From positions 301,296-365,295 of the forward strand of contig NZ_RJWA01000007.1 in assembly GCF_003762835.1 (NCBI RefSeq): 64,000 nucleotides of DNA. The letters run 5' to 3'. Below, in pieces: positions 16,492 to 24,957 of this stretch; position 1 is the first letter of the stretch, and the number at the start of each line of letters is the position of its first letter. The position numbers were made by a program, and so were the translations under genes. Origin of the DNA: Micromonospora sp. HM5-17 (GTDB lineage: Bacteria; Actinomycetota; Actinomycetes; Mycobacteriales; Micromonosporaceae). The notes beneath the pieces were generated by a model. The model worked only from the letters and a program-made list of their open reading frames with translations. It was not told the origin of the DNA and made no database searches.

Positions 16492-16967
16492 GATTCCCCC
16501 GGGCGACCACCGGCGAGATCCACCTCGAAGTCCGACGCGCAGTGCGGGCAGGTGACGGCCGCGCGGGTGTGCCCCTCCGCGTTGATCCGCCGGTAGAAGT
16601 CCTGCAGGAAGGCGAGATCGGAGGCGAACAGCCGCTCCACGTGCTCGGTGCGGACGTCGGTGATCGTGCCGAGCCGGGTGATGACCATGCTGAGCAGCAC
16701 GACCGACAGGTAGGCGGGGTTGTCCTTGACCCTCAGGTCGACCAGCGGGGCGAGTTCGTCACGGGCGGTTGCCAGCCGCATGCTGCCGTCCCGGTGGAGG
16801 GTGCCCGTCTCGTCGACGTACCCCCTGGGCAGTTCGAAGGAGAACTCGGTCTGCAGTTTCGGCGGTCCGGGCGGCGCGGGCCGGCCGACCAACTCCGCCC
16901 CCGGCGCCGGGTCCGGGCCGCCCGGCGGCTCGTCCAGGGCGGTGTGCGAAACGGTACGTCGCCTCAT
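16488..16967 (-). CDS. CIS tail-assembly-chaperone-like protein with C-terminal Cys pair
   Basis: A 159-residue protein. After a Pro-rich N-terminus it reads 'TEFSFELPRGYVDETGTLHR', 'AYLSVVLLSMVITRLGTITD' and 'FASDLAFLQDFYRRINAEGH', then ends with CPHCASDFEVDL. The helical core and small size fit tail-assembly chaperone/gp41-like proteins encoded between the tube and the tape-measure region in phages. The CxxC could bind metal. It ends four bases into the GpE-like gene. The assignment rests on position and style more than on a unique motif. Confidence 0.65.
   Translation of the reverse strand: MRRRTVSHTALDEPPGGPDPAPGAELVGRPAPPGPPKLQTEFSFELPRGYVDETGTLHRDGSMRLATARDELAPLVDLRVKDNPAYLSVVLLSMVITRLGTITDVRTEHVERLFASDLAFLQDFYRRINAEGHTRAAVTCPHCASDFEVDLAGGRPGES
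16497..16503 (-). other. Candidate -1 ribosomal frameshift heptamer CCCGGGG
   Basis: Near the end of the chaperone-like gene the coding strand reads CGC CCG GGG GAA TCG TGA. C-CCG-GGG fits the X-XXY-YYZ slippery pattern. A -1 shift here continues GGA ATC GTG ACG, exactly the GpE-like frame, which would give a fusion of about 207 residues. Direct reading of the sequence; function untested. Confidence 0.4.
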
Positions 16968-17070
16968 CGACCTCGCGGCGTGGCGTCCCGGCCGCCCAGG
17001 GCCGGGAGCGGACGCCGCTTCCTCCCTTCACGAAGTCACGAAGCGGCCCCGGGGCGGTCGCCGCGGGCGG

Positions 17071-17514
17071 TCAGGAACTGCGAATCTCCTCGAAGACGAT
17101 GGTGATCTTCTCGGTGGCCGGGGACGTGTCGCCGGCCCTCAGGTTGGGGCCCTCCCACCGGCTCACCCAGGCGTTGGTCAGGTCCCACCGGCGCTGCTCG
17201 GTGTTCTCCGCGTCCACGACGATGATGCTGATGTTCTGTCGGGCCGTGTTGATCGCGCCGTTCTCGTAGGTTTCCTTGATCCAGTCGGTGAACGCGCTGC
17301 TCTTGTCCAGGCCGCGGGTGATGGTCACCTCGCCGCCCTTGCGCGCCCCGGGCAGCTTGCGGATGAGGTACTCGCCGGTCGGGGTGACCTGGGTGACCTC
17401 GATCGCGTCGAGCTCCACGGTGAGGCCGCTGACCTCCTGGACCGACTCGACCCGGGCCTTGCCCAGCTCCACCTGGAACCGGTGGGTGACGAAGGTGTCG
17501 CCCGTCTCCGCCAT
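17071..17514 (-). CDS. CIS inner tube protein (T4 gp19 / Afp1-like)
   Basis: A 147-residue protein that strongly matches the phage tail tube family. Examples are 'THRFQVELGKARVESVQEVS', 'GEYLIRKLPGARKGGEVTIT', 'RGLDKSSAFTDWIKETYENG' and 'WVSRWEGPNLRAGDTSPATE'. It should stack as hexameric rings inside the sheath. It follows the sheath gene (53-bp gap) and is likely the major tube subunit. A 103-bp spacer separates it from the chaperone-like gene. Confidence 0.93.
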   Translation of the reverse strand: MAETGDTFVTHRFQVELGKARVESVQEVSGLTVELDAIEVTQVTPTGEYLIRKLPGARKGGEVTITRGLDKSSAFTDWIKETYENGAINTARQNISIIVVDAENTEQRRWDLTNAWVSRWEGPNLRAGDTSPATEKITIVFEEIRSS

Positions 17515-17567
17515 GGCTGGTTACCGTCCTTTCGCCACGTCGACGTCTACTGCGAATCCGCCCCGGG

Positions 17568-19112
17568 TCATTCCGAGACGAGGCTGGTGCTGTCGGAGTA
17601 CTGGGCCAACCGGAAGACGACGAACTCGGCCGGCTTCACCGGGGAGATGCCGACCTCGCAGACCACCCGGCCGCGGTCGACGGACTCCGGCGGGTTGGTC
17701 TCCCGGTCGCACTTGACGTAGAAGGCCTCGGCGGCCGTGCTGCCGAACAGCGCTCCCCGGCGCCACTCCTCGGTGAGGAACGCGGCGATGTTGCGCCGGA
17801 TCGTGCCCCACAGCCGCTCGTCGTTCGGCTCGAAGACCGCCCACTGGGTGCCGAGCAGGATCGACTCCTCGACGTAGTTGAACAGCCGGCGGACGTTGAT
17901 GTATCGCCAGGCGGGATCCGAGGAGAGCGTCCGGGCGCCCCACACCCGGATTCCCCGGCCCGGGAAGCTGCGGATGCAGTTCACCCCCGCCGGGTTGAGC
18001 AGGTCCTGCTCCGCCCTCGTCACCGTGTTCTGCACCTCGATCACGCCCCGGAGCACGTCGTTGGCGGGTGCCTTGTGGACCCCGCGTTCCGCGTCGGTGC
18101 GCGCCCACAGCCCGGCGACGTGCCCGCTCGGCGGCATGAACCGGTGCTGCCCGCTCGCCGGGTCGAACACCTTGATCCAGGGGTAGTAGAGGGCGGCGAA
18201 CCGGGAGTCGTAGCCCGCCTCGTCCTGGCGCCAGGTCAGCACCTGCCGGGCGGTCAGCTCCGGCGGCGGATCGAGGATCGCCATCCGGTCGCCCATCTGT
18301 TCGCAGTGCGAGATGACCGCCGACTGGACCGCCTTGACGTCGTCGAGGCCGAGCCGTCCCTGCTGGTACGCGCTCATCAGGTCGGGCACCGCGACCATGG
18401 TGATCTCGTCGATCGCCTCCAGACCGCCGAAGCCGGTACGGGCATCCGCGTCGCCGACGTAGTCCTCGGCGGAGACCCGGGCGGGCAGGCCGCGGTCGGC
18501 CGGGGCCGACGGTACGGTCACCGACTGCTTCGCGGGCCGGGCCAGCGCGCTCGCCGGCGCCGCCTCCTCGACCACGATGAGCTTCGACCGCTCCCGTACC
18601 TGGTTGACCACGTACGCCCTGGTGTTGCGCTTCGCGGAGACGTCGAACGTCTCCCGTGGCGTGCCGTCCTGCCGGACCACCAGCCTGAACCGGTCCTCCG
18701 GTACGGACTCACCCTCGACGTCGGCCACCTCCACGGTGATCTCACCGGCGTCGTCGGCGCCGGCCAGCGCCGCGACGGTGAAGGTGCCGAGCGGGACCGG
18801 CGGCCCGGTGACCGCCCGGTCCGCCGCGCCTGCCGTGGCGGACGCGTCCGGCGCGCCGACCCGGACCACGTAACAGGCACCACCGCCGTTGGCGAAGTAG
18901 CCGTACACCGCGTGGGCCAGGTAGGCGTCCTCGACCATCTCCCCGAACGTCTGCACGAACTGGCTCCAGTTGGTCACCAGGGTCGCGGTGTTGAACGGCC
19001 CCTTGGCGGCGAAGCCCACGAAGGCGGCGACGGCGGTGCCCACTCCCTCGATCGGGCGGGAGCCGCTCGGAACCTCCTCCACGTACACCCCGGGTGACAG
19101 GTACGACGGCAT
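17568..19112 (-). CDS. CIS contractile sheath protein
   Basis: A 514-residue protein starting MPSYLSPGVYVEEVPSGSRP, the canonical tail-sheath N-terminus, followed by 'GVGTAVAAFVGFAAKGPFNT'. The conserved C-terminal handshake domain is present ('NPAGVNCIRSFPGRGIRVWG', 'ARTLSSDPAWRYINVRRLFN', 'VRFRNIAAFL'-type helix and 'EVGISPVKPAEFVVFRLAQY'). Start ATG at 19112 follows GAGGAG; the frame open to 19130 adds MPEESV with no better signal. It is the first gene of the structural operon and is divergent from the hydrolase gene. The 360 bases 19113-19472 hold the two opposing promoter regions. Confidence 0.96.
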   Translation of the reverse strand: MPSYLSPGVYVEEVPSGSRPIEGVGTAVAAFVGFAAKGPFNTATLVTNWSQFVQTFGEMVEDAYLAHAVYGYFANGGGACYVVRVGAPDASATAGAADRAVTGPPVPLGTFTVAALAGADDAGEITVEVADVEGESVPEDRFRLVVRQDGTPRETFDVSAKRNTRAYVVNQVRERSKLIVVEEAAPASALARPAKQSVTVPSAPADRGLPARVSAEDYVGDADARTGFGGLEAIDEITMVAVPDLMSAYQQGRLGLDDVKAVQSAVISHCEQMGDRMAILDPPPELTARQVLTWRQDEAGYDSRFAALYYPWIKVFDPASGQHRFMPPSGHVAGLWARTDAERGVHKAPANDVLRGVIEVQNTVTRAEQDLLNPAGVNCIRSFPGRGIRVWGARTLSSDPAWRYINVRRLFNYVEESILLGTQWAVFEPNDERLWGTIRRNIAAFLTEEWRRGALFGSTAAEAFYVKCDRETNPPESVDRGRVVCEVGISPVKPAEFVVFRLAQYSDSTSLVSE

Positions 19113-19472
19113 GACAGACTCCTCGGGCACGACGGCGATCTGTGGGGTCAGTCTGGGTCGGCGCGGGACCGGGAACCACGACCCGACGGGCCGGCGCCGG
19201 GGAAGTGGCCGCTACCCGAAGGGGCAGGTCCGCGCGGCACCGTCAAATGGCGGATGTCTGCCCGCGCGGATGCCGGAAGACTCCGCGTACCCGAGGAAAC
19301 CCCTCGACCGTTCACGCCGCGCTCGCGGCCCGGACTCCCGGAGTGCTCCCATGCCCATGCCCACGACCAGGCCCAGGCAGCAGGATCCGGTCGTCAGATC
19401 CGCCGGCGCGGCGACGGCGCCGGCCGCCCACCGGTCGCGGCGGTGAGCGCGACGAGCGGCCCCGCCGCGATC

Positions 19473-20411
19473 ATGCTGGAACCCGCCGCCCGGCGGTTTG
19501 CCGAGACGACCGCGAACCCTCCGTATCTGCACCAGCTCGGGCCGGAACGAGGTCGACGCGCCCTCACCGAACTTCAGTCCGGCCCCGTCGCCAAACCCGA
19601 CGTGGATGTGGAGGACCAGCCGGTGCGCACCGGCCGCAATGCCGCGGTGCCGGTCCGGATCGTCCGGCCGGCGGGCGCCATCGGTCGGTTGCCGGTGGTC
19701 CTCTACCTGCACGGTGGCGGCTGGGTCTTCGGGAACTGCCACACCCATGACCGGCTGATCCGGGAGTTGGCCGTCGGCACCGGCGCGGCCGTGGTCTTCC
19801 CGCACTACAGCCTCGCGCCGGAGGCGTGCTACCCGCAGGCGGTGCGCGAGTGTTACGCGGTGCTGCGCTGGCTGGCCGGAAACGGGTGTGCCGACCTGGA
19901 CGGTGCGCGGGTCGCGGTGGTCGGCGACTCGGCGGGTGCCAACCTGGCCGCGGCGGTGACCCTGCTGGCGAAGCGGCACGCCGGCCCGGGACTGGCCGGG
20001 CAGGTGCTGTTCTACCCGGTCACCGACGCCCGGTTCGACACCGTGTCGTATCGGACCTTCGCCGAGGGCTTCCACCTGCGCCGGGACACGATGCGCTGGT
20101 ACTGGGACCAGTACGCACCCGACGAGGCGGCCCGGGCCGAGGTGACCGCCTCACCGCTGCGGGCGGATCTCGGACAGCTGGCCGGGCTGCCACCGGCGTT
20201 GGTGATCACCGCCGAGGCCGACGTGCTGCGCGACGAGGGTGAGGCGTACGCCCGCCGGCTGCGGGCGGCCGGGGTGCCGGTCTCGGCGACCCGGTACCAG
20301 GGGATCATCCACGACTTCGTGATGCTGGACGCGCTGCGCGGCACCGAGGCGGCGGAGGCCGCCATCACCCAGGCCGTCATCTTCCTCAAGCGGACGCTGC
20401 GGCTGGCCTGA
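19473..20411 (+). CDS. Alpha/beta hydrolase, hormone-sensitive-lipase type
   Basis: A 312-residue esterase/lipase-like enzyme. The oxyanion-hole motif HGGGW lies at ~83, the nucleophile elbow GDSAG at ~150, the acid in 'VITAEADVLRDEGEAYARRL' and the base in 'GIIHDFVM'. I choose ATG 19473 (MLEPAARRFAETTANPPYLH), which matches the usual family start; GTG 19443 is possible. It lies on the opposite strand between the two CIS operons and is unrelated to known CIS components, so it is probably an insertion or a passenger gene rather than cargo. Substrate unknown, likely a short acyl ester. Confidence 0.88.
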   Translation: MLEPAARRFAETTANPPYLHQLGPERGRRALTELQSGPVAKPDVDVEDQPVRTGRNAAVPVRIVRPAGAIGRLPVVLYLHGGGWVFGNCHTHDRLIRELAVGTGAAVVFPHYSLAPEACYPQAVRECYAVLRWLAGNGCADLDGARVAVVGDSAGANLAAAVTLLAKRHAGPGLAGQVLFYPVTDARFDTVSYRTFAEGFHLRRDTMRWYWDQYAPDEAARAEVTASPLRADLGQLAGLPPALVITAEADVLRDEGEAYARRLRAAGVPVSATRYQGIIHDFVMLDALRGTEAAEAAITQAVIFLKRTLRLA

Positions 20412-20428
20412 CCGCCCCGTGGCCGGCC

Positions 20429-20498
20429 GGCCCCGCGTCGCACCCCGTACGCGGGGCCGCCCCGGTCGCTGCCATGTCACGGACAGCACCGGGGCGGC
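20429..20498. terminator. Double hairpin, bidirectional terminator
   Basis: The first hairpin has GGCCCCGCGT (20429-20438) and ACGCGGGGCC (20449-20458), ten perfect pairs. The second has GCCGCCCCGGT (20456-20466) and ACCGGGGCGGC (20488-20498), eleven perfect pairs. They sit between the convergent hydrolase and effector genes. No T-tract. Confidence 0.7.
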
Positions 20499-20553
20499 GG
20501 GTCGCTCCTGCCTACCGGGACCGGACCCGGCGGTGGGCGCGGTGCGGGCACCG

Positions 20554-22446
20554 CTACAGTGGACCGAGATCCAGGTCGAACGAACCGGACGGCGAGCCGC
20601 CCGGACCGGGCGGCGGGGCGGTCGCCCGGGTGGTGCGCTCTCTTTCCTTCTCCACCTCGTCGAGGCGCCGTCGCGTGTTTCTCTCGAATTCGATGATGTC
20701 TCTGCCGACCTCGCGGCCCGCGGCCCCGCCGGTGCTGCCGAGGTAGTACGCCCGACTGCCGGCGGGAAGCCGCCGCTTGGTCTCGAGCTCGGTGAGATGA
20801 TCCTGGCCCATCCCGACATAGCGGACGCCATCCCTTACCGCCTTCGCCACGGCCTCGGCGAAGTGCAGGTCACGCCACTTCAGGAAGACCTTTTCCGGAT
20901 CGCTTCCGGGTTTCCTGGCCATCGCCTCGACCTTCATCCGCCCCGCCACGGGCAGATCGGTGCGGGGCCGGGCGAGCGCCGCGTCGATGAACGCCTGACA
21001 GAACTGCTGGAGGTCGGCGAGGATATCCCGGCGGGCGGCGGAGTCGGGGTCGCCGAGGGCGTTGATGGCGTCGCCCAGATAGCTGTCGTACGCGAGCGAG
21101 GTGATGAATCCGTCGAGGCGCGACTTGGTCTTGGTGACCGACTCTGCCAGGGCCGTCTCCTTCGCCTTGGCCACGCGCTGAAACCGGTCGAACGTCGATG
21201 CCTCCGCCTCGACATCCTTGCCGTACCCCCAGGCGATCTTGAGGTAGCGCGAGGCTGTCTTCCCGAAGTACCGGCCGTCCCCAAGGGCGTCGAGCTGTCC
21301 GTCGGCGAGGAGTTTCTTGAGCACGGCGAGCGTTTCCCCCGTCTTGGGGAACAGCGAGTCGGCGGCGAATTCTCGCTTGTCGGTGACCCCGCCGGTGGGC
21401 ATCTGGTTGAAGAGCTCCTGGGTACTCGCCTCGTACGCCTCACTCATCTTCGAGTTCGGCGGCAGTTCGTCGACCGAGAACGCTTCGTACCGGAAACTAC
21501 TCGAACGGACGGCAGTCAGAACGTCCCTCAGGGTTACCTCGGTGTGGGTTTCGCCGATGACGTTGGTGCCGCTGGGCTCGAAGCGCACCCAGGTGCCCTG
21601 GCTGAATCCGCTCAGGTTGCCGATGTGGTCGGTGTTTCCGGCCGCATGGTCGGCGAACTCGTTCTCGCTGAGGTAGTCGTGCACCAACTGGTCTTCGACC
21701 AGCCTTTTCATGTTGTCGTTGTTGGCGACGATGGGGTCGTCCGACCGGATGCGCCGGTTCCCGACCCAGACCCATCGCTGGATCGGTACGGGGGATCCGC
21801 GAGGCACCGTGCCCTCGGCCTCCGCCGCCCGCTGCACCCCGGTTTCACCGCCGGCCGCCACGGGGCCGGCCTCCGGACGCGGCGCCGCCAGCGCCCGGGC
21901 GGCGTTCGCCTCCGCGGCCCGCTCGTACGCGTCGCCAGGATCCGAGACCCGCAGTCCGTGGCCGTTGTCGGTTCCCGTGACGGGGCCGGTGCGTTGTTGG
22001 ATGACGTGGGTGAGTTCGTGGGCCAGGGTGTGTCGGTCGGTGCCGCCGGGGCCGAGGACGATGTGGTTGCCCGAGGTGTACGCCCGGGCGCCCAGTTCCC
22101 GGGCCGAGCGTTCCGCGAGGGCGCCGGTGTGTAGCCGGACGTCGGAGAAGTCGGCGCCGAGCCGGGCCTCCATGTCGTGCCGGAGGGGCTCGGATATCGG
22201 GGTGCCGGGGGTGCGGAGGACGTCGTGGACGGTGGTGTGCCGTACGGGGCGTGGGTGGTCGGTGGCGCGGTCCGGGTCGGTGTGGGGTTGTAGTCGCTGG
22301 ATGGCCCGGGTGACGGCGGTGTTGCCGGCCTGACGGTGCAGGGCGATGATGGCGGCCGCCGGGCCGGCGGGTGGGGTGGGGCGGTGGTGTGGTGGGTTTC
22401 GGTGGGGCGGCGTGGTGGTGCGCTGTGGTTCGTCGTGCGCGCGCAT
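20554..22446 (-). CDS. DUF4157 (eCIS core) effector 1 with TIKI/TraB-like C-terminal domain
   Basis: A 630-residue protein. Residues ~78-152 are the DUF4157 eCIS-core domain with a HELTH (143-147) zinc-metalloprotease-like motif; this domain marks toxins and cargo encoded in eCIS loci. Residues 1-172 are identical to effector 2. The C-terminal region is unique. GETHTE at ~298-303 and 'RDLHFAEAVAKAVRDGVRYV' followed by GMGQDHL (~522-551) resemble the GE.H and R...GxGHL elements of the TIKI/TraB/GumN and ChaN superfamily. A Pro/Gly-rich tail ends it. Start ATG at 22446 follows AGGAAGGA. It is the last gene of the ATPase operon. The toxin call is inference. Confidence 0.78.
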   Translation of the reverse strand: MRAHDEPQRTTTPPHRNPPHHRPTPPAGPAAAIIALHRQAGNTAVTRAIQRLQPHTDPDRATDHPRPVRHTTVHDVLRTPGTPISEPLRHDMEARLGADFSDVRLHTGALAERSARELGARAYTSGNHIVLGPGGTDRHTLAHELTHVIQQRTGPVTGTDNGHGLRVSDPGDAYERAAEANAARALAAPRPEAGPVAAGGETGVQRAAEAEGTVPRGSPVPIQRWVWVGNRRIRSDDPIVANNDNMKRLVEDQLVHDYLSENEFADHAAGNTDHIGNLSGFSQGTWVRFEPSGTNVIGETHTEVTLRDVLTAVRSSSFRYEAFSVDELPPNSKMSEAYEASTQELFNQMPTGGVTDKREFAADSLFPKTGETLAVLKKLLADGQLDALGDGRYFGKTASRYLKIAWGYGKDVEAEASTFDRFQRVAKAKETALAESVTKTKSRLDGFITSLAYDSYLGDAINALGDPDSAARRDILADLQQFCQAFIDAALARPRTDLPVAGRMKVEAMARKPGSDPEKVFLKWRDLHFAEAVAKAVRDGVRYVGMGQDHLTELETKRRLPAGSRAYYLGSTGGAAGREVGRDIIEFERNTRRRLDEVEKERERTTRATAPPPGPGGSPSGSFDLDLGPL

Positions 22447-22460
22447 GGCTGTCCTTCCTG
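21938..22460. repeat. 523-bp direct repeat, copy A (5' module of effector 1)
   Basis: By eye this is identical to 24434-24956 over the whole length. It covers the ribosome-binding site, start codon and first 172 codons of effector 1. Similarity stops abruptly at both ends. Confidence 0.93.
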
Positions 22461-22584
22461 ACGGTGGTCGAGGCCTGGGCCGGGCCCTCACCGCCCGCGG
22501 TGCCCGTTGCGCGGTGCGGCGATCGGCGTACCGGCCGGTGCCGGGCCGCAGCGCCGGGGGTGAGATGCCCCTGATGCCGTCCCC

Positions 22585-24942
22585 TCACGGGAACTCAACC
22601 TGGTCCAGGGTGAACGTCACCTGCTTCTGCAGCATGGCTTGTGGGCGGAGGAAGTCCTTGAGCAGGATCCTGACCAGCTCGTCGTCGGGTTTGGTCATCA
22701 GACGCTGGGCGACGTCGGGCTGGTGGCGCTGGATGCGGGCGATCTCGACGACGCAGCGTTGTGCCAGCCCGGGAATCACGTCGCCACCAACGAGGATATT
22801 CGACCGGAGCGGCTCCGGGAAGGTCGTTCGGCGCTGGTCGTCGGCGTGGTAGTCCACCCGATCGGATTCCATCCGGCCGCGTTCTCGAAATATGCGTACA
22901 CGGCGCGTGTAACGAGAAGCATCGGCAGAGGCCCGTTTTCGTTCCGACAACTCCTCCGCCAGGCGCACCACCGTTTCCCGGAGCTTTAGCAGGGTTTCGT
23001 CCAGGTCCCGATCGCTGTCGTGGCCGGCGTCCTGGTGGAAGGCGCGGGCGGCTTGGGCCAGAGCCTCGACGTGGGCCGGCAGATTGTAGACCGAACGCTT
23101 CAGCCGTCCCTCGGGAGACTTCTCCGGCACGGCGTGGGTCTCACTCATGACCGCGGGGAACCTCGCGCGTATGTGCTCGTCCCTCAGCTGGATGATCATG
23201 TCCGTGTCGGCGCCCCGAGTGTAGGAGATCATCTCTCCGTTCTCGTCGGCGCGAAGAGTGGGAAACTCCCGATCGCTGAAGTCGTTCAGCATCGCCCATC
23301 CGTTGCCCGACTCGAGCAGGCCGATCGGCAGGGTGATCCGGGCGTCGCCGAACCTGGTGGGGCGGAAGGGCTGTCCCTCCTGCTCGATGTAGAAGAAGAC
23401 GAAGCCATGGTTGGCCAGTTCTTCCACGTCGAACTGCGTGCTGTTGTGATCCACGTCGGCGTCTTCGCGGTCCAGCACCGCCTTGGACTTCAAGGTGCCG
23501 GTGTTCTGGTCACCGAGGAGCGCCCGGAGGGTTTTGGCCCTCGTGTAGTGACGCAGCACGCATCGCCGTAGGGCGGACTCGAGTCTGTGCCGCAGGTCGA
23601 CCCACGGATCCACCCTGTCGTCGGTGGCCCGCCCACCCTGCGGGGCGTTCCTGGGCGAGTGGAGGGCCGGTGTCCCCCGCACCGATGGATCGTCTTCCAG
23701 GCTTGCCAGGTTGGCGGCGGACATTTCCCTGAAGTAGTCGAGGTCCGACATTCTCTCGGTGGCGCTCATGTCATGACGGCTCCAGAGATCGCCGTAGGTG
23801 CGCATGAGAAAGTAGCCGAAGTCTCTCGCCCTCTCGGCGTAGAACAGGAGTTCTTTGTAGACGGTGTCGCGTACCTGATCTATCCACTCCTCGTTCTCCG
23901 CGCGCCACTCCCCGAGTTCTCGGTCGTCGTCCACCATCATGCGGTCGTCGTTGTCCGACGTCACGCCGTCGTCGGGGTCCACCATCATGCGGTCGTCGTC
24001 GGTGTCCGACGCCATGCGGTCGTCGTCGTCCAGCGACACGCGGCCGAGGCTGGCCAACGTCAGACGGTCAAGCTCACGCAGATTGTTCAGAATGTCCCCG
24101 ACATATATGCGGTACGTGCCTGGCCAGGTCTCGTCGTCGGAGTTTGCCATCCAGTCGGTGGGGTTCTCGCGAGAACCGAACGTGACGTTGTAGAAGAGCA
24201 TGTTGTTGGTGATCTGCTCGAGAATCGTCCTGATCTTCTCGGGTGTTGTGTCATCGAGTGGGACTTCGTTCGTCTGGAAGGCGCCTTCGGCACGCTGAAC
24301 GACCAGCCCGGTACCGGCCTCGGCTGTTCCGGCGGATCCGACCACGTCCGCGTCGCCTTCCGGGCCGGCCGGCAGCGAAGCCGCCAGTACGCGTCGTGCG
24401 TTCGTTTCGGCTGCGTGTTCGTGCGGGTCGCCGGGATCCGAGACCCGCAGTCCGTGGCCGTTGTCGGTTCCCGTGACGGGGCCGGTGCGTTGTTGGATGA
24501 CGTGGGTGAGTTCGTGGGCCAGGGTGTGTCGGTCGGTGCCGCCGGGGCCGAGGACGATGTGGTTGCCCGAGGTGTACGCCCGGGCGCCCAGTTCCCGGGC
24601 CGAGCGTTCCGCGAGGGCGCCGGTGTGTAGCCGGACGTCGGAGAAGTCGGCGCCGAGCCGGGCCTCCATGTCGTGCCGGAGGGGCTCGGATATCGGGGTG
24701 CCGGGGGTGCGGAGGACGTCGTGGACGGTGGTGTGCCGTACGGGGCGTGGGTGGTCGGTGGCGCGGTCCGGGTCGGTGTGGGGTTGTAGTCGCTGGATGG
24801 CCCGGGTGACGGCGGTGTTGCCGGCCTGACGGTGCAGGGCGATGATGGCGGCCGCCGGGCCGGCGGGTGGGGTGGGGCGGTGGTGTGGTGGGTTTCGGTG
24901 GGGCGGCGTGGTGGTGCGCTGTGGTTCGTCGTGCGCGCGCAT
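22585..24942 (-). CDS. DUF4157 (eCIS core) effector 2, possible ADP-ribosyltransferase-like C-terminus
   Basis: A 785-residue protein. Residues 1-172 match effector 1 exactly, including DUF4157 and HELTH at 143-147. An Asp/Arg/Met-rich repeat follows at ~299-339 (units like DDDRMMVDPDD). A helical segment leads into 'RRCVLRHYTRAKTLRALLGD' (HYT at ~462) and 'LANHGFVFFYIEQEGQPFRP'. The HYT tripeptide and following strand pattern recall Tox-ART-HYD1 ADP-ribosyltransferases, but the match is weak and I cannot place a catalytic Glu. A coiled C-terminus ('LRETVVRLAEELSERKRASA') follows. GC content drops noticeably in the unique part, suggesting transfer. It starts 15 bases after the ATPase gene on the opposite side of their order in the operon. 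Confidence 0.72.
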   Translation of the reverse strand: MRAHDEPQRTTTPPHRNPPHHRPTPPAGPAAAIIALHRQAGNTAVTRAIQRLQPHTDPDRATDHPRPVRHTTVHDVLRTPGTPISEPLRHDMEARLGADFSDVRLHTGALAERSARELGARAYTSGNHIVLGPGGTDRHTLAHELTHVIQQRTGPVTGTDNGHGLRVSDPGDPHEHAAETNARRVLAASLPAGPEGDADVVGSAGTAEAGTGLVVQRAEGAFQTNEVPLDDTTPEKIRTILEQITNNMLFYNVTFGSRENPTDWMANSDDETWPGTYRIYVGDILNNLRELDRLTLASLGRVSLDDDDRMASDTDDDRMMVDPDDGVTSDNDDRMMVDDDRELGEWRAENEEWIDQVRDTVYKELLFYAERARDFGYFLMRTYGDLWSRHDMSATERMSDLDYFREMSAANLASLEDDPSVRGTPALHSPRNAPQGGRATDDRVDPWVDLRHRLESALRRCVLRHYTRAKTLRALLGDQNTGTLKSKAVLDREDADVDHNSTQFDVEELANHGFVFFYIEQEGQPFRPTRFGDARITLPIGLLESGNGWAMLNDFSDREFPTLRADENGEMISYTRGADTDMIIQLRDEHIRARFPAVMSETHAVPEKSPEGRLKRSVYNLPAHVEALAQAARAFHQDAGHDSDRDLDETLLKLRETVVRLAEELSERKRASADASRYTRRVRIFRERGRMESDRVDYHADDQRRTTFPEPLRSNILVGGDVIPGLAQRCVVEIARIQRHQPDVAQRLMTKPDDELVRILLKDFLRPQAMLQKQVTFTLDQVEFP

Positions 24943-24956
24943 GGCTGTCCTTCCTG
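24434..24956. repeat. 523-bp direct repeat, copy B (5' module of effector 2)
   Basis: Second copy of 21938-22460 at an offset of 2496 bp, running from the shared GGATCCGAGACC to TTCCTG just upstream of the start codon. Confidence 0.93.
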
Positions 24957-24957
24957 G

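Noticed and set aside
21938..24956. Insertion sequence or transposon flanked by the 523-bp direct repeats
   Set aside because: The repeats are coding 5' ends of two effectors; there are no terminal inverted repeats, target duplication or transposase between them.
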